A stretch of 10,064 bases of DNA from Bifidobacteriaceae bacterium. GTDB lineage: Bacteria > Actinomycetota > Actinomycetes > Actinomycetales > WQXJ01. The stretch's first letter is position 1, and each line of letters begins with the position of its first letter. Positions 1 through 6,513 of the stretch are shown here, one piece after another. The stretch is from positions 1-10,064 of the forward strand of contig JAIRNM010000416.1 in the NCBI GenBank assembly GCA_031258055.1, given 5' to 3'. The notes beneath the pieces are model-generated. The model searched no databases, was not told the origin of the DNA, and worked only from the letters and a program-made list of their open reading frames with translations. The position numbers and the translations under genes were made by a program.

Positions 1-105
1 CTGGTCACCGCCCGGCTGGACACCGCTCGGGTGTGCACCGCTAGGCTCAGCCCCACTTGGCTGGCGGCCGCTCGGCGGTACATCGCTTGGCTGGACACCG
101 CCCGG
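1..105 (-). repeat. Seven degenerate 15-bp tandem units encoding a pentapeptide repeat in the kinase tail
   Basis: Seven consecutive 15-bp units (1-15, 16-30, ... 91-105 on the plus strand, each ending in GG) are in frame with the kinase. On the coding strand they encode, from residue about 327, units of the form (S/G)-(G/D)-x-x-P: GGVQP, SDVPP, SGRQP, SGAEP, SGAHP, SGVQP, then GGDQ at the edge. The bases vary more than the Ser-Gly-x-x-Pro pattern, so selection at protein level is likely. The array may continue beyond base 1. Confidence 0.85.
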
Positions 106-1083
106 CCTGGAACTCGCCGCGTCAGGAAAGACGGGCGAGGCGGGATGGGGGCTGGGCGCGGGCGCGACGGCATCGGGCAACGGCCCAGGCGGCCCGGCAG
201 CGGCTGGCATCTCCGGGGCGCGTGCGGCGATCTCTTCGGGCAGGGCCGAACGGACGGCCCGGACCAGCGACAAAGCGGCGGCGGCGTCCTCGGGTCGGCG
301 GTCGGGCTCCTTCGCGGTCAGCGCCAGGACCAGCGAATCGATCTCCCGCGGCAGCCAGGGGACACGGCTGGAGGGGGCCGGAAAATCGGCGTGGACATGT
401 TGGAAGGCGACCTGGATGGGGGCGTCGGCGACGTATGGCTGCGAGCCGGTTAGCAACTCGAAGAGGACCACTCCGGCGGCGTAGACGTCGGCGCGCTTGT
501 CGGCCTTGCCTTCTGCCACCAACTCGGGGGAGAGGTAGGCCACAGTGCCGAGCACAACCCCAGACGAAGCGGCGGTGACCTCGGACACGGCCCGGGCTAA
601 GCCGAAATCCGCCACTTTGACGCTGCCAGCGCGGGTGATCAGGATGTTTTCCGGCTTGATGTCGCGATGGACGAATCCCGCCGCGTGGGCCACCGTTATG
701 GCGCTGAGAACTTGGATCATGAAATCCAGGGCCTTGCCCACAGTTGGCAGGCCGGAAGAAACCATCAGCGTGCGCAGATTTGGCCCGTCCACCAGCTCCA
801 TTACCAGGTAGGGGGCTTCGCCCCAGGTGCCTTGGTCGTAGACGCCAACTATGCCTTGGTCAACCAACCGGGCAGCGGCGCGCGCTTCGCGCCGGAAACG
901 GTCGACGAACTTGGGCCCTTCAGCCAGATGGGGGTGGAGCACCTTGACCGCGACAGGCCGGTCCAAGCGCAGGTCGGTGGCCTGGTAAACGGTCGCCATG
1001 CCGCCGCGCGCCAGCCGTGAATCGATCCGGTAACGGCCGTCTATAACTTGGCCGAGGATCGAATCGGATGGGGTCGCAGCCAC
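1..1083 (-). CDS. PknL-like serine/threonine protein kinase, C-terminus cut by window edge
   Basis: Hanks-type Ser/Thr kinase, predicted to phosphorylate proteins from the cytoplasmic face of the membrane. The frame is open from a GTG at 1081-1083 to base 1 (361 residues, no stop). Visible motifs: glycine-rich loop RGGMATVY (about 26-33), VAVK with ATP-anchoring Lys47, HRDIKPEN with catalytic Asp141, DFG with metal-binding Asp159, and a GTVAYLSPE segment closing the activation loop. This form and the GRYRID start resemble actinobacterial PknL. The kinase fold ends near residue 280. A Pro/Ala-rich linker and a pentapeptide repeat tail follow. Any membrane helix or PASTA domains would lie beyond the edge. 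There is no Shine-Dalgarno before the GTG, but TAGACT sits 7 nt upstream, suggesting a leaderless transcript. It lies 134 bp downstream of the polyprenyl synthase gene on the same strand. The kinase assignment is certain; the PknL subfamily is inferred. Confidence 0.93.
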   Translation of the reverse strand, partial: MAATPSDSILGQVIDGRYRIDSRLARGGMATVYQATDLRLDRPVAVKVLHPHLAEGPKFVDRFRREARAAARLVDQGIVGVYDQGTWGEAPYLVMELVDGPNLRTLMVSSGLPTVGKALDFMIQVLSAITVAHAAGFVHRDIKPENILITRAGSVKVADFGLARAVSEVTAASSGVVLGTVAYLSPELVAEGKADKRADVYAAGVVLFELLTGSQPYVADAPIQVAFQHVHADFPAPSSRVPWLPREIDSLVLALTAKEPDRRPEDAAAALSLVRAVRSALPEEIAARAPEMPAAAGPPGPLPDAVAPAPSPHPASPVFPDAASSRPGGVQPSDVPPSGRQPSGAEPSGAHPSGVQPGGDQ

Positions 1084-1096
1084 ATGCGCGAGTCTA
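1084..1096 (-). promoter_or_regulatory. Candidate -10 element for a leaderless kinase transcript
   Basis: On the minus strand TAGACT (plus 1091-1096) fits the actinobacterial -10 consensus TANNNT and lies exactly 7 nt before the GTG start of the kinase. There is no Shine-Dalgarno in between, so transcription would begin at or next to the start codon. No convincing -35 is seen at 17 bp. If active, the kinase is expressed independently of the upstream synthase gene. Confidence 0.4.
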
Positions 1097-1217
1097 CGGG
1101 TTGGGCGGGGTCAAGGCGTAGTCACGCGCCGAGCCAGGTCGAACGAATGGGCGCAAAACAGGCGGCGATGCCGTCGCAGCACCTGGCAGTCCGGGCCGGC
1201 GCGGGCCTGGAGACTAG

Positions 1218-2447
1218 TCAGGTGTGGGCCGGGGCCAGGAACCAGTCGGCCGTCTCGCGGACGGCGGCTCGGGCCTCATCATCCAGGTGGGCGTCTTGCA
1301 AGGCCGCGAAAGCGCGGCGGCGGCGGTCATCAATCATCGTTTCAAGTAACTCCACCGCTCCAGACGAGCGGATGACGTCTTGCAAATGGCGGACACGCGC
1401 CTCGACCGGCGGGGCGTCGCCCCGAAGCAAAGCTCCGACGAAAGCCTTGCGTTGTTTAGGTCCGAGCAGTCGGAGAGTCAAGCCCACCAGGACGGTGCGT
1501 TTGCCTTCAATCAAGTCCTGGCCAACTGGTTTGCCGGAGGTTTCCGGGTCGCCCAGCGCCCCAATCAGGTCATCTTTGAGCTGGTAGGCCTCGCCTAGGA
1601 TCAACCCGACTCGCATCATGATGTCCGCCGCTTGGCGCCCGGCCCCGGCCCCGGCGGCGCCCATCGCCAACGGCGTGCCGGCCAAGTAGCGGGCGGACTT
1701 AGTCTTGATCGTGTCCAGAGCGCCTTGGATGATCTTCTCTGGGTCATCCATATCCGGCAGATAGGGCAGCACGGTGTCCATTGACTGGCCCATCAACTGC
1801 TCGATTCGGGTTAGTTCGTGCAGGCGAACCATGTATTCAACTTGTTCACCATGAACTGAGCGGGGCAGCTTTTGGAGGCCTTCGCGGAAAACGTTGTCGG
1901 AGGCGACCATGAGGGCGTCACCTATCATCAGCGCCAGCGAGGTGCCCATCCGGTAGGCATCGCCGACCCAGCCGGATTCTTGGTGGACTTGCTCAAAATG
2001 GCGGTGAAGGGAGAGGCGTCCGCGGCGGGTGTCGGAGCGATCCATCAGATCGTCGTGGATGAGCGAGGCGTCCATGTACATTTCGCTGGCCGCCGCCACC
2101 AGCGCCATCCGGTGCTCTGGCAGCGCGGATTGCCCGGCCGCTCCGCCGTGGATGAAGTAGGACAGGCCGGTTAATCGGGTGACGACTTGGTTTGAACCCT
2201 CCCGCGCCCGGTTGACGCCGTCAGCCCCGAACAGAGGCGGAAAGCCGTACATTGACAAGGTTTGGACGGTGTTGGCCAGATGGACGTCACGTTGGTGTTC
2301 AGACAGTTGGACGAATTCACCCAGACGGTTGAAGAAGTCGAGCCCAGACGAATGAACCGGGTTTGTCGCGGCCACCGCCGCCACGAAAGGCTCGGCGGGG
2401 GGCGGCGGAGATTTCGTGGAGCGTTCAAGCTGGTCCTTTAGCGCCAC
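1218..2447 (-). CDS. Polyprenyl (geranylgeranyl-type) diphosphate synthase, IdsA family
   Basis: Trans-isoprenyl diphosphate synthase of 409 residues. It condenses isopentenyl diphosphate onto an allylic diphosphate in the cytoplasm, supplying precursors for quinones, carotenoids or lipid carriers. The first Asp-rich motif is DDLMD (132-136), followed by RRGR at 141-144. IKTKSARY (247-254) matches the conserved KT segment. The second Asp-rich motif is QLKDDLIGALGD (289-300), with Gly in place of the final Asp as is common in actinobacterial IdsA proteins. GKPVGQDLIEGKRT follows. Residues -5 and -4 before the first motif are Ala127 and Ser128, small residues compatible with a product longer than farnesyl, but chain length cannot be read reliably. 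The start is GTG at 2445-2447 with no good Shine-Dalgarno and TAGGCT 7 nt upstream. It is divergent from the MetF gene and upstream of the kinase, as in the mycobacterial idsA2 neighbourhood. Confidence 0.93.
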   Translation of the reverse strand: MALKDQLERSTKSPPPPAEPFVAAVAATNPVHSSGLDFFNRLGEFVQLSEHQRDVHLANTVQTLSMYGFPPLFGADGVNRAREGSNQVVTRLTGLSYFIHGGAAGQSALPEHRMALVAAASEMYMDASLIHDDLMDRSDTRRGRLSLHRHFEQVHQESGWVGDAYRMGTSLALMIGDALMVASDNVFREGLQKLPRSVHGEQVEYMVRLHELTRIEQLMGQSMDTVLPYLPDMDDPEKIIQGALDTIKTKSARYLAGTPLAMGAAGAGAGRQAADIMMRVGLILGEAYQLKDDLIGALGDPETSGKPVGQDLIEGKRTVLVGLTLRLLGPKQRKAFVGALLRGDAPPVEARVRHLQDVIRSSGAVELLETMIDDRRRRAFAALQDAHLDDEARAAVRETADWFLAPAHT

Positions 2448-2460
2448 GGTTTAAAGCCTA
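2448..2460 (-). promoter_or_regulatory. Candidate -10 element for a leaderless synthase transcript
   Basis: TAGGCT on the minus strand (plus 2455-2460) is followed by 7 nt and then the GTG start codon. Spacing and lack of a Shine-Dalgarno are the same as at the kinase gene. No -35 matches well at 17 bp. Confidence 0.4.
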
Positions 2461-2477
2461 GCTGTGTCGCGCATCAC

Positions 2478-2506
2478 ATGACGTCATCCCAATGGGTGAA
2501 TAGGCT
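2478..2506 (+). promoter_or_regulatory. Candidate MetF promoter with an overlapping 10-bp palindrome
   Basis: ATGACG (2478-2483, TGAC core, 4 of 6 to TTGACA) is followed by a 17-bp spacer and TAGGCT (2501-2506), giving a reasonable housekeeping promoter with a leader of about 30 nt before the ATG at 2542. The -35 is part of a perfect 10-bp palindrome, ATGACGTCAT (2478-2487), near the middle of the divergent region. A protein bound there could affect transcription in both directions. The operator role is inference. Confidence 0.4.
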
Positions 2507-2541
2507 GGTGGCCGCCCCAGCCGTCACGGTAAGTTGGCCGG

Positions 2542-3444
2542 ATGCGAATGCTCAATGCGATCCGACGGCCTGAACCCTCGCTGTCATTCGAGTTCTATCC
2601 GCCCCGGGATGGTGCGGATTTCGGGCCGCTAGCGGAGCGGGCATCGCGGCTAACGGCTTTAGGGGCTGACTTCGTGTCCGTGACCTACGGCGCGGGCGGC
2701 GGGGCCGCTGGGCGCCGGGAAGCTTCGGCCCGGGCTCTGGCCGTCTTGGCGACCGTCAGCGACGCCCCACGCCTAGCTCATCTGACGCTGGCCGGGCATT
2801 CGCGCGACGACCTGACCCGGATCATCGGCCAGTTCCTGGCTGACGGCGCCGAGGGCTTCATGGCCCTGCGCGGCGATCCGCCGGGCGGCTCCCGCGCTCA
2901 GTGGCAGCCCACGCCAGGCGGCCTGACCTACGCCAGCGAGTTGGTGGCGCTAGTCCGCGAGCTGACGGACCAGCCGATTGGTGTGGCAGCGTTTCCGCAC
3001 GGCCACCCGTCGGCCCGCTCCTTAGCGCACGATGCCGACGTCCTAGCCCGCAAACAAGCGGCTGGCGCCGATTTTGCCCTCTCGCAAGTGGTGCTAGACG
3101 CTGGCGCCTACTTCGGCTTAGTGGAGCGCGCCAGGCAAGCCGGGGCCAGTCTGCCGATAGTCCCGGGAATAATGCCGCTCAGCCGGTCCGTGCGACGCGA
3201 AAGACTTGAGTTGTTTTCCGGTGCGCCCTTGCCGAGGGGACTGGCGGAGCTCCTCGATGGGACGGACGATCTGGGCGAACGGGATCGTGCTGGGTTGGAC
3301 TGGACCGTCGACTTGGTCCGCGAACTGCTGGCGGGCGGGGCTCCCGGCGTTCATTTCTACACCGTCACGTCGAGCGCGGCGACGGAGGCGGTCTGCCTCC
3401 GGTTGGGTTTCAAAAGCGGCGACAGCCAGAGGCACCCCAAGTGA
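2542..3444 (+). CDS. Methylenetetrahydrofolate reductase-like protein (MetF family)
   Basis: A 300-residue single-domain TIM-barrel protein of the MetF family, which reduces 5,10-methylene-THF to 5-methyl-THF for methionine synthesis. Hallmarks in order: SFEFYPPR with Glu17 aligning to the E. coli catalytic Glu28; VTYG (47-50); HLT (80-82); ALRGDPP (108-114) with the flavin-contacting Asp; YASEL (130-134); AAFPHGHP (149-156); SQ with Gln182 aligning to E. coli Gln183; IVPGIMPLS (206-214); and C-terminal GVHFYT (269-274). Most positions lining the FAD site in E. coli are kept, with Phe151 and Val167 replacing the usual Tyr and Asn by my manual alignment. Length fits bacterial MetF. The ATG at 2542 has only a weak ribosome site; a second ATG at 2548 is possible. 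It is divergent from the synthase gene, like Rv2172c beside idsA2 in M. tuberculosis, so it may be a second, non-canonical MetF paralogue. Confidence 0.85.
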   Translation: MRMLNAIRRPEPSLSFEFYPPRDGADFGPLAERASRLTALGADFVSVTYGAGGGAAGRREASARALAVLATVSDAPRLAHLTLAGHSRDDLTRIIGQFLADGAEGFMALRGDPPGGSRAQWQPTPGGLTYASELVALVRELTDQPIGVAAFPHGHPSARSLAHDADVLARKQAAGADFALSQVVLDAGAYFGLVERARQAGASLPIVPGIMPLSRSVRRERLELFSGAPLPRGLAELLDGTDDLGERDRAGLDWTVDLVRELLAGGAPGVHFYTVTSSAATEAVCLRLGFKSGDSQRHPK

Positions 3445-3465
3445 TCTAGAGGCACCCCACGAGAT
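3426..3465 (+). repeat. 20-bp direct tandem duplication across the MetF stop codon
   Basis: Copies 3426-3445 and 3446-3465 match at 17 of 20 bases and share the identical core AGAGGCACCCCA. The first copy contains the last codons and TGA of the MetF-like gene; the second is non-coding. It looks like a small local duplication. Confidence 0.7.
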
Positions 3466-3552
3466 GGCCGGTAACTTGGCCGATAAGTGTTAGTCCACAG
3501 ACTTGTCGGGGGTTCTCCCGCGGGCTGGCGAGATGGGCGTCAAAGTGGGTGC

Positions 3553-4632
3553 ATGAGCGCACCTGCCTACACCGTGAACAAAGCCAGTGGTCTTGATGTC
3601 GTGGCTATCCTGCGATCTCGGATCGGCTATGAGCCCAGCGACAGTTTGATCGTGGCGGGGCTGCACCCGCCCAGGGGGCGCCTAGGCATTGTGATCCGGG
3701 TGGACCGGATCGCCTTGGACCTGACCGACCCGGCCGATTTCGCCCGCGATCAAGCGGCGCGGCTGGCGGGCTCGGGGGCGCAGGCAGCTTTCGTTGTTCG
3801 CTACGCCGACCAGCCAGCCATCCAAGACGACGCGGCCTTTTGGCAATGGTGCCGGGCGATCAACGAGCGCTTGGCGGTGACCGGCTGCTGGGATGTGAAC
3901 AGCCAAGCCTGCCAACAGGTTGATCCAGCGATTGAGCGGGTCTTCGGCCCGATCTACGGACCGGCCGACCTCCAAGCGACCAGAGGCGCGGCCGCTGCCG
4001 TGCTGGCCGGATTGGCTCCCCGCGCTCGGCGCGAAGACCTCGCCACGATCGAACTCGCGCCGGCCATAGCCCGCAAGGCCGCCCGGACAGCCGAGCGACG
4101 CGCGACCGACCGATCCCTCGCCCTGAGCCCCGCTGAGTTGAAAGCCTGGCGGTTAACCGGCCTGGAAGTCTGGCAGAGCTGGCATAGGCGGCTAATCGAC
4201 CGTCTGGACACCGCGGTCCCGGCTGCCCAGTTGGGCCGGATCGCGGCCCTCCTGACTGATCCGGTCGGCCGGGACAGTGTCATGGCAACAGTCTTCTTGA
4301 CACCGGAAGACACGCCCCGGCGAATTGTCGCCGACCAAATACCTGCCGACGTCTTCGATCCCTGGACCTCGCCGGGAGTCGATGAGACGAAGACGCGGGC
4401 GGGCCTGGCTCTCCTCGAACAGGTCGCCGCCCACTTGATGCCCCGGCGCCGGGGCGCCGTCTACGCGCTGGGAGCGGCCTGGCACTGGTGGAACGGCAAT
4501 GGCGCCGCTGCCGACGAATGGGCTAAGGCCGGCGCCGATTGCGTCTCCAGTCCCCGCCTAGGCGGCCTAATCCAGGCCCTGGTCGCCAGGGGCATCTTCC
4601 CCGCCGCGCTAGAAAAGCGAAACCCCTTCTAA
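3553..4632 (+). CDS. DUF4192 domain-containing protein
   Basis: A 359-residue soluble protein of the actinobacterial DUF4192 family, whose function is unknown. The N-terminal segment (LDVVAILRSRIGYEPSDSLIV, with a Leu-Gly-Ile-Val-Ile-Arg-Val-Asp strand after it) matches the family's usual opening: a hydrophobic helix, then a G-x-x-P-x-D-S-L-V-V motif. The C-terminal part (AAWHWWNGNGAAADEWAKAG) matches the family's alanine-rich repeat-like end. The middle (about 130-215) is Arg/Ala-rich and helical. No signal peptide or membrane segment is seen. I chose the ATG at 3553 because the family starts close to this point; a GTG at 3487 would add 22 residues of poor, Trp/Gly/Arg-rich sequence. It sits 108 bp after MetF and 197 bp before the sigma factor gene, with a hairpin right after its stop. 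The family call is fairly firm; no function is proposed. Confidence 0.82.
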   Translation: MSAPAYTVNKASGLDVVAILRSRIGYEPSDSLIVAGLHPPRGRLGIVIRVDRIALDLTDPADFARDQAARLAGSGAQAAFVVRYADQPAIQDDAAFWQWCRAINERLAVTGCWDVNSQACQQVDPAIERVFGPIYGPADLQATRGAAAAVLAGLAPRARREDLATIELAPAIARKAARTAERRATDRSLALSPAELKAWRLTGLEVWQSWHRRLIDRLDTAVPAAQLGRIAALLTDPVGRDSVMATVFLTPEDTPRRIVADQIPADVFDPWTSPGVDETKTRAGLALLEQVAAHLMPRRRGAVYALGAAWHWWNGNGAAADEWAKAGADCVSSPRLGGLIQALVARGIFPAALEKRNPF

Positions 4633-4647
4633 CCCCGGTTTCCGGGG
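4633..4647 (+). terminator. Short GC-rich hairpin after the DUF4192 gene
   Basis: CCCCGG-TTT-CCGGGG forms a perfect 6-bp stem directly after the TAA. No T-run follows, so it may be a weak or partial terminator, as is often the case in high-GC actinobacteria. Confidence 0.45.
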
Positions 4648-4672
4648 CAATCGGCTTCTTAGGCGCGTCGGT

Positions 4673-4704
4673 GGAAACAAAACGGTCGCCAGTGTCGTTA
4701 TACT
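4673..4704 (+). promoter_or_regulatory. Upstream sigA promoter candidate (ECF-like pattern overlapping a TATACT -10)
   Basis: GGAAAC (4673-4678), a 17-bp spacer and CGTTAT (4696-4701) resemble the stress (SigE/SigH-type) pattern GGAAC-N16-18-CGTT. TATACT (4699-4704), overlapping it, is a near-perfect housekeeping -10, although nothing like TTGACA lies 17 bp upstream. The leader to the GTG at 4830 would be about 115 nt. Dual use is inferred. Confidence 0.4.
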
Positions 4705-4777
4705 TACCGGGATTCCGTGCGCCTCCTGTTTATCGCGTCATGCCCACCGACATGCCACTGGGTGTCTCGGCGGGTGG

Positions 4778-4806
4778 CTGATAACCGGCCACGGTAGTTG
4801 CATAAT
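4778..4806 (+). promoter_or_regulatory. Proximal sigA promoter candidate
   Basis: CTGATA (4778-4783, 4 of 6 to TTGACA), a 17-bp spacer and CATAAT (4801-4806, 5 of 6 to TATAAT). The start point would fall near 4813, just before the Shine-Dalgarno, giving a very short leader. Confidence 0.45.
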
Positions 4807-4816
4807 ACAGACGATT

Positions 4817-4822
4817 AAGGAG
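4817..4822 (+). promoter_or_regulatory. Strong Shine-Dalgarno deciding the GTG start of sigA
   Basis: AAGGAG lies 7 nt before the GTG at 4830. It is among the best ribosome sites in the window and fixes the start of the sigma factor. Confidence 0.8.
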
Positions 4823-4829
4823 TAGGTAC

Positions 4830-6512
4830 GTGGCGAAAGCTACATCGCCATCCTCGGCTGGGGCAAGTGCCGCTAGCCGATCCGCCAAGGCCGTGGACCT
4901 TGAGCCAACGGCCAGCACAACCAAAACAGCGGCGAAAGCCTCCGCTCGGCGGTCCGGGGCGGCCAAGGCTGCTGTCGGCACCGCCAAACCAGCGACGAAG
5001 ACGGCCGCTCGCAAGACGGCGCCGACAACCTCCAAGACAACGACTAAAGCCGCAGCCGACCGCGCCGTGACTGTCACGACAGCGTCGGCTGGAGCCAGCG
5101 GGGCGGCGGCGGGCAAGGCCCAGACCGCTTCCCGTAAAGCAGCGTCCGCTAAGACACCGGCGACCGAGACGGACGTCGCTGAGTCCCAACCGAGCGAAGG
5201 CAAGACTGATTCCAGCCAGGGTGCGGCTACTAAGAAGGCGGCTACTAAGAAGGTGTCCGCTAAGAAGGCACCCGCTAAGAAGAAAGCCGGAACCGACCAG
5301 TCGGCGGCGAAGACAGCCGCCCCCGAGGCAGAGCCATCTGAGGCGACCGCAGACAAACCGAAGGCTGGAAGCGGGGCCGGGGCGACGGCATCGGCCCAAG
5401 CTGGCAAACCAGTGCGGCGCGGGGCGGCCAAGAAGGCCAGCGAGGAAGAACTGGCCGAACCGGATGAAGCGGAACTGGAACTGGAGGACCCACCGGCAGA
5501 CGCGGCGGTTATCACTGAGGACGAAGACGACGAAGGCGCTGGCTTCGTGTTCTCGGATGCCGACGAAGACGACGCCCCCGCCGTCCAAGTCCAAGTGGCC
5601 GGAGCGACGGCTGACCCCGTTAAGGACTACCTCAAGCAAATCGGCAAGGTCGCTTTGCTGAACGCCGAGCAGGAAGTCGACTTGGCGAAGCGGATTGAGG
5701 CGGGACTGTTCGCGGAAGAGAAGCTGGCTGTCGAAAAAGGACTGGCGCCGAAACTGCGGCGCGAGTTGGAGTGGCTGGCGAATGATGGACGGCGGGCCAA
5801 GAATCACCTGCTCGAGGCTAACCTCCGTCTGGTCGTGTCGCTGGCGAAGCGCTACACCGGCCGGGGGATGCTGTTCTTGGACCTGATCCAAGAGGGCAAC
5901 CTCGGGTTGATCCGGGCGGTTGAGAAGTTCGACTACACCAAAGGCTTCAAGTTCTCGACCTACGCGACCTGGTGGATCCGCCAGGCCATCACTCGGGCCA
6001 TGGCTGACCAGGCGCGGACCATCCGGATTCCCGTGCACATGGTTGAGGTGATCAACAAACTGGCCCGGGTCCAACGCCAACTCCTCCAGGACCTCGGTCG
6101 TGAGCCGACGCCCGAAGAACTCGGCAAAGAGCTCGACATGACCCCAGAAAAGGTCGCTGAAGTGCAGAAATACGGTCGTGAGCCGATTTCTCTGCACACT
6201 CCATTAGGTGAGGATGGAGACAGCGAATTTGGCGACCTGATTGAGGACTCGGAGGCGGTGGTACCAGCCGAGGCGGTCAGCTTCACCCTCCTGCAAGAAC
6301 AGTTGCACGCTGTCCTCGACACCCTGTCAGAACGCGAAGCCGGTGTTGTTTCAATGCGCTTCGGTTTGACTGATGGCCAGCCGAAGACCCTCGATGAAAT
6401 CGGCAAAGTCTACGGCGTGACACGCGAACGCATTCGACAGATCGAGTCCAAAACGATGTCGAAACTGCGCCACCCCTCGCGTTCACAGGTGCTACGCGAC
6501 TACCTTGATTAG
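4830..6512 (+). CDS. sigA: Principal RNA polymerase sigma factor (RpoD/SigA/HrdB group)
   Basis: Primary sigma-70 factor of 560 residues that directs RNA polymerase to housekeeping promoters. Conserved parts in order: region 1.2 from [11 protein letters not shown] (262 on); region 2 (about 325-405) including [16 protein letters not shown], the core-binding [19 protein letters not shown], and the -10 reading [24 protein letters not shown] starting region 3; and region 4.2 (about 519-548) with [18 protein letters not shown] for -35 recognition, ending [13 protein letters not shown]. Before this lies an unusual N-terminus: residues 1 to about 200 are rich in Ala, Lys and Thr and resemble histone H1 tails, including an AATKK-type repeat (132-151), followed by an acidic stretch to about 255. 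Such extensions occur in HrdB and other actinobacterial SigA proteins. GTG start with a strong Shine-Dalgarno. The DUF3152 gene begins right after the stop. Confidence 0.97.
   Translation: MAKATSPSSAGASAASRSAKAVDLEPTASTTKTAAKASARRSGAAKAAVGTAKPATKTAARKTAPTTSKTTTKAAADRAVTVTTASAGASGAAAGKAQTASRKAASAKTPATETDVAESQPSEGKTDSSQGAATKKAATKKVSAKKAPAKKKAGTDQSAAKTAAPEAEPSEATADKPKAGSGAGATASAQAGKPVRRGAAKKASEEELAEPDEAELELEDPPADAAVITEDEDDEGAGFVFSDADEDDAPAVQVQVAGATADPVKDYLKQIGKVALLNAEQEVDLAKRIEAGLFAEEKLAVEKGLAPKLRRELEWLANDGRRAKNHLLEANLRLVVSLAKRYTGRGMLFLDLIQEGNLGLIRAVEKFDYTKGFKFSTYATWWIRQAITRAMADQARTIRIPVHMVEVINKLARVQRQLLQDLGREPTPEELGKELDMTPEKVAEVQKYGREPISLHTPLGEDGDSEFGDLIEDSEAVVPAEAVSFTLLQEQLHAVLDTLSEREAGVVSMRFGLTDGQPKTLDEIGKVYGVTRERIRQIESKTMSKLRHPSRSQVLRDYLD
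5223..5282 (+). repeat. Four 15-bp tandem units in the Lys/Ala-rich region of sigA
   Basis: Units at 5223, 5238, 5253 and 5268 encode [15 protein letters not shown] and APAKK (residues 132-151). The first two are identical at DNA level; the others share the CTAAGAAG ending. This is a coding repeat, probably evolving by slippage. Confidence 0.8.
6501..6506 (+). promoter_or_regulatory. Possible -10 hexamer for the DUF3152 gene inside the sigA 3' end
   Basis: TACCTT fits TANNNT and lies exactly 7 nt before the GTG at 6514, in a place with no Shine-Dalgarno for that gene. The match is weak by itself and could be chance. Confidence 0.2.
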
Positions 6513-6513
6513 G

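Noticed and set aside
1..105. 15-bp repeats considered as a CRISPR-like or satellite array
   Set aside because: No spacers separate the units, they are in frame inside the kinase gene, and they encode a consistent pentapeptide.
31..1587. Several plus-strand frames opposite the kinase and the synthase (including 57-578, 667-1020 and 1048-1587)
   Set aside because: All overlap two certain minus-strand genes and have Arg/Pro-rich compositions typical of shadow frames.
3508..3523. CGGGGGTTCTCCCG as a terminator after the MetF-like gene
   Set aside because: Only a 3-4 bp stem with no T-run; not distinguishable from chance in GC-rich DNA.
3487..3552. Upstream GTG start extending the DUF4192 protein by 22 residues
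   Set aside because: The added residues do not resemble the family; the ATG at 3553 gives the expected N-terminus.
4742..4776. Possible hairpin in the sigA leader (CCCACCGACA against TGTCTCGGCGGGTGG)
   Set aside because: Pairing needs bulges and a mismatch; too weak to call a riboswitch or attenuator.
4730..5515. 261-residue minus-strand frame rich in Ala/Ser/Val opposite the sigA N-terminus
   Set aside because: It is the reverse reading of the Lys/Ala-rich repeats; the hydrophobic runs come from the GC-rich codons of the opposite strand.
4815..6197. 460-residue open frame on the minus strand opposite sigA
   Set aside because: It is a long antisense shadow of a well-supported sigma factor. 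Its product is low-complexity Gly/Arg/Leu-rich sequence with no family features, as expected from GC-rich coding DNA.
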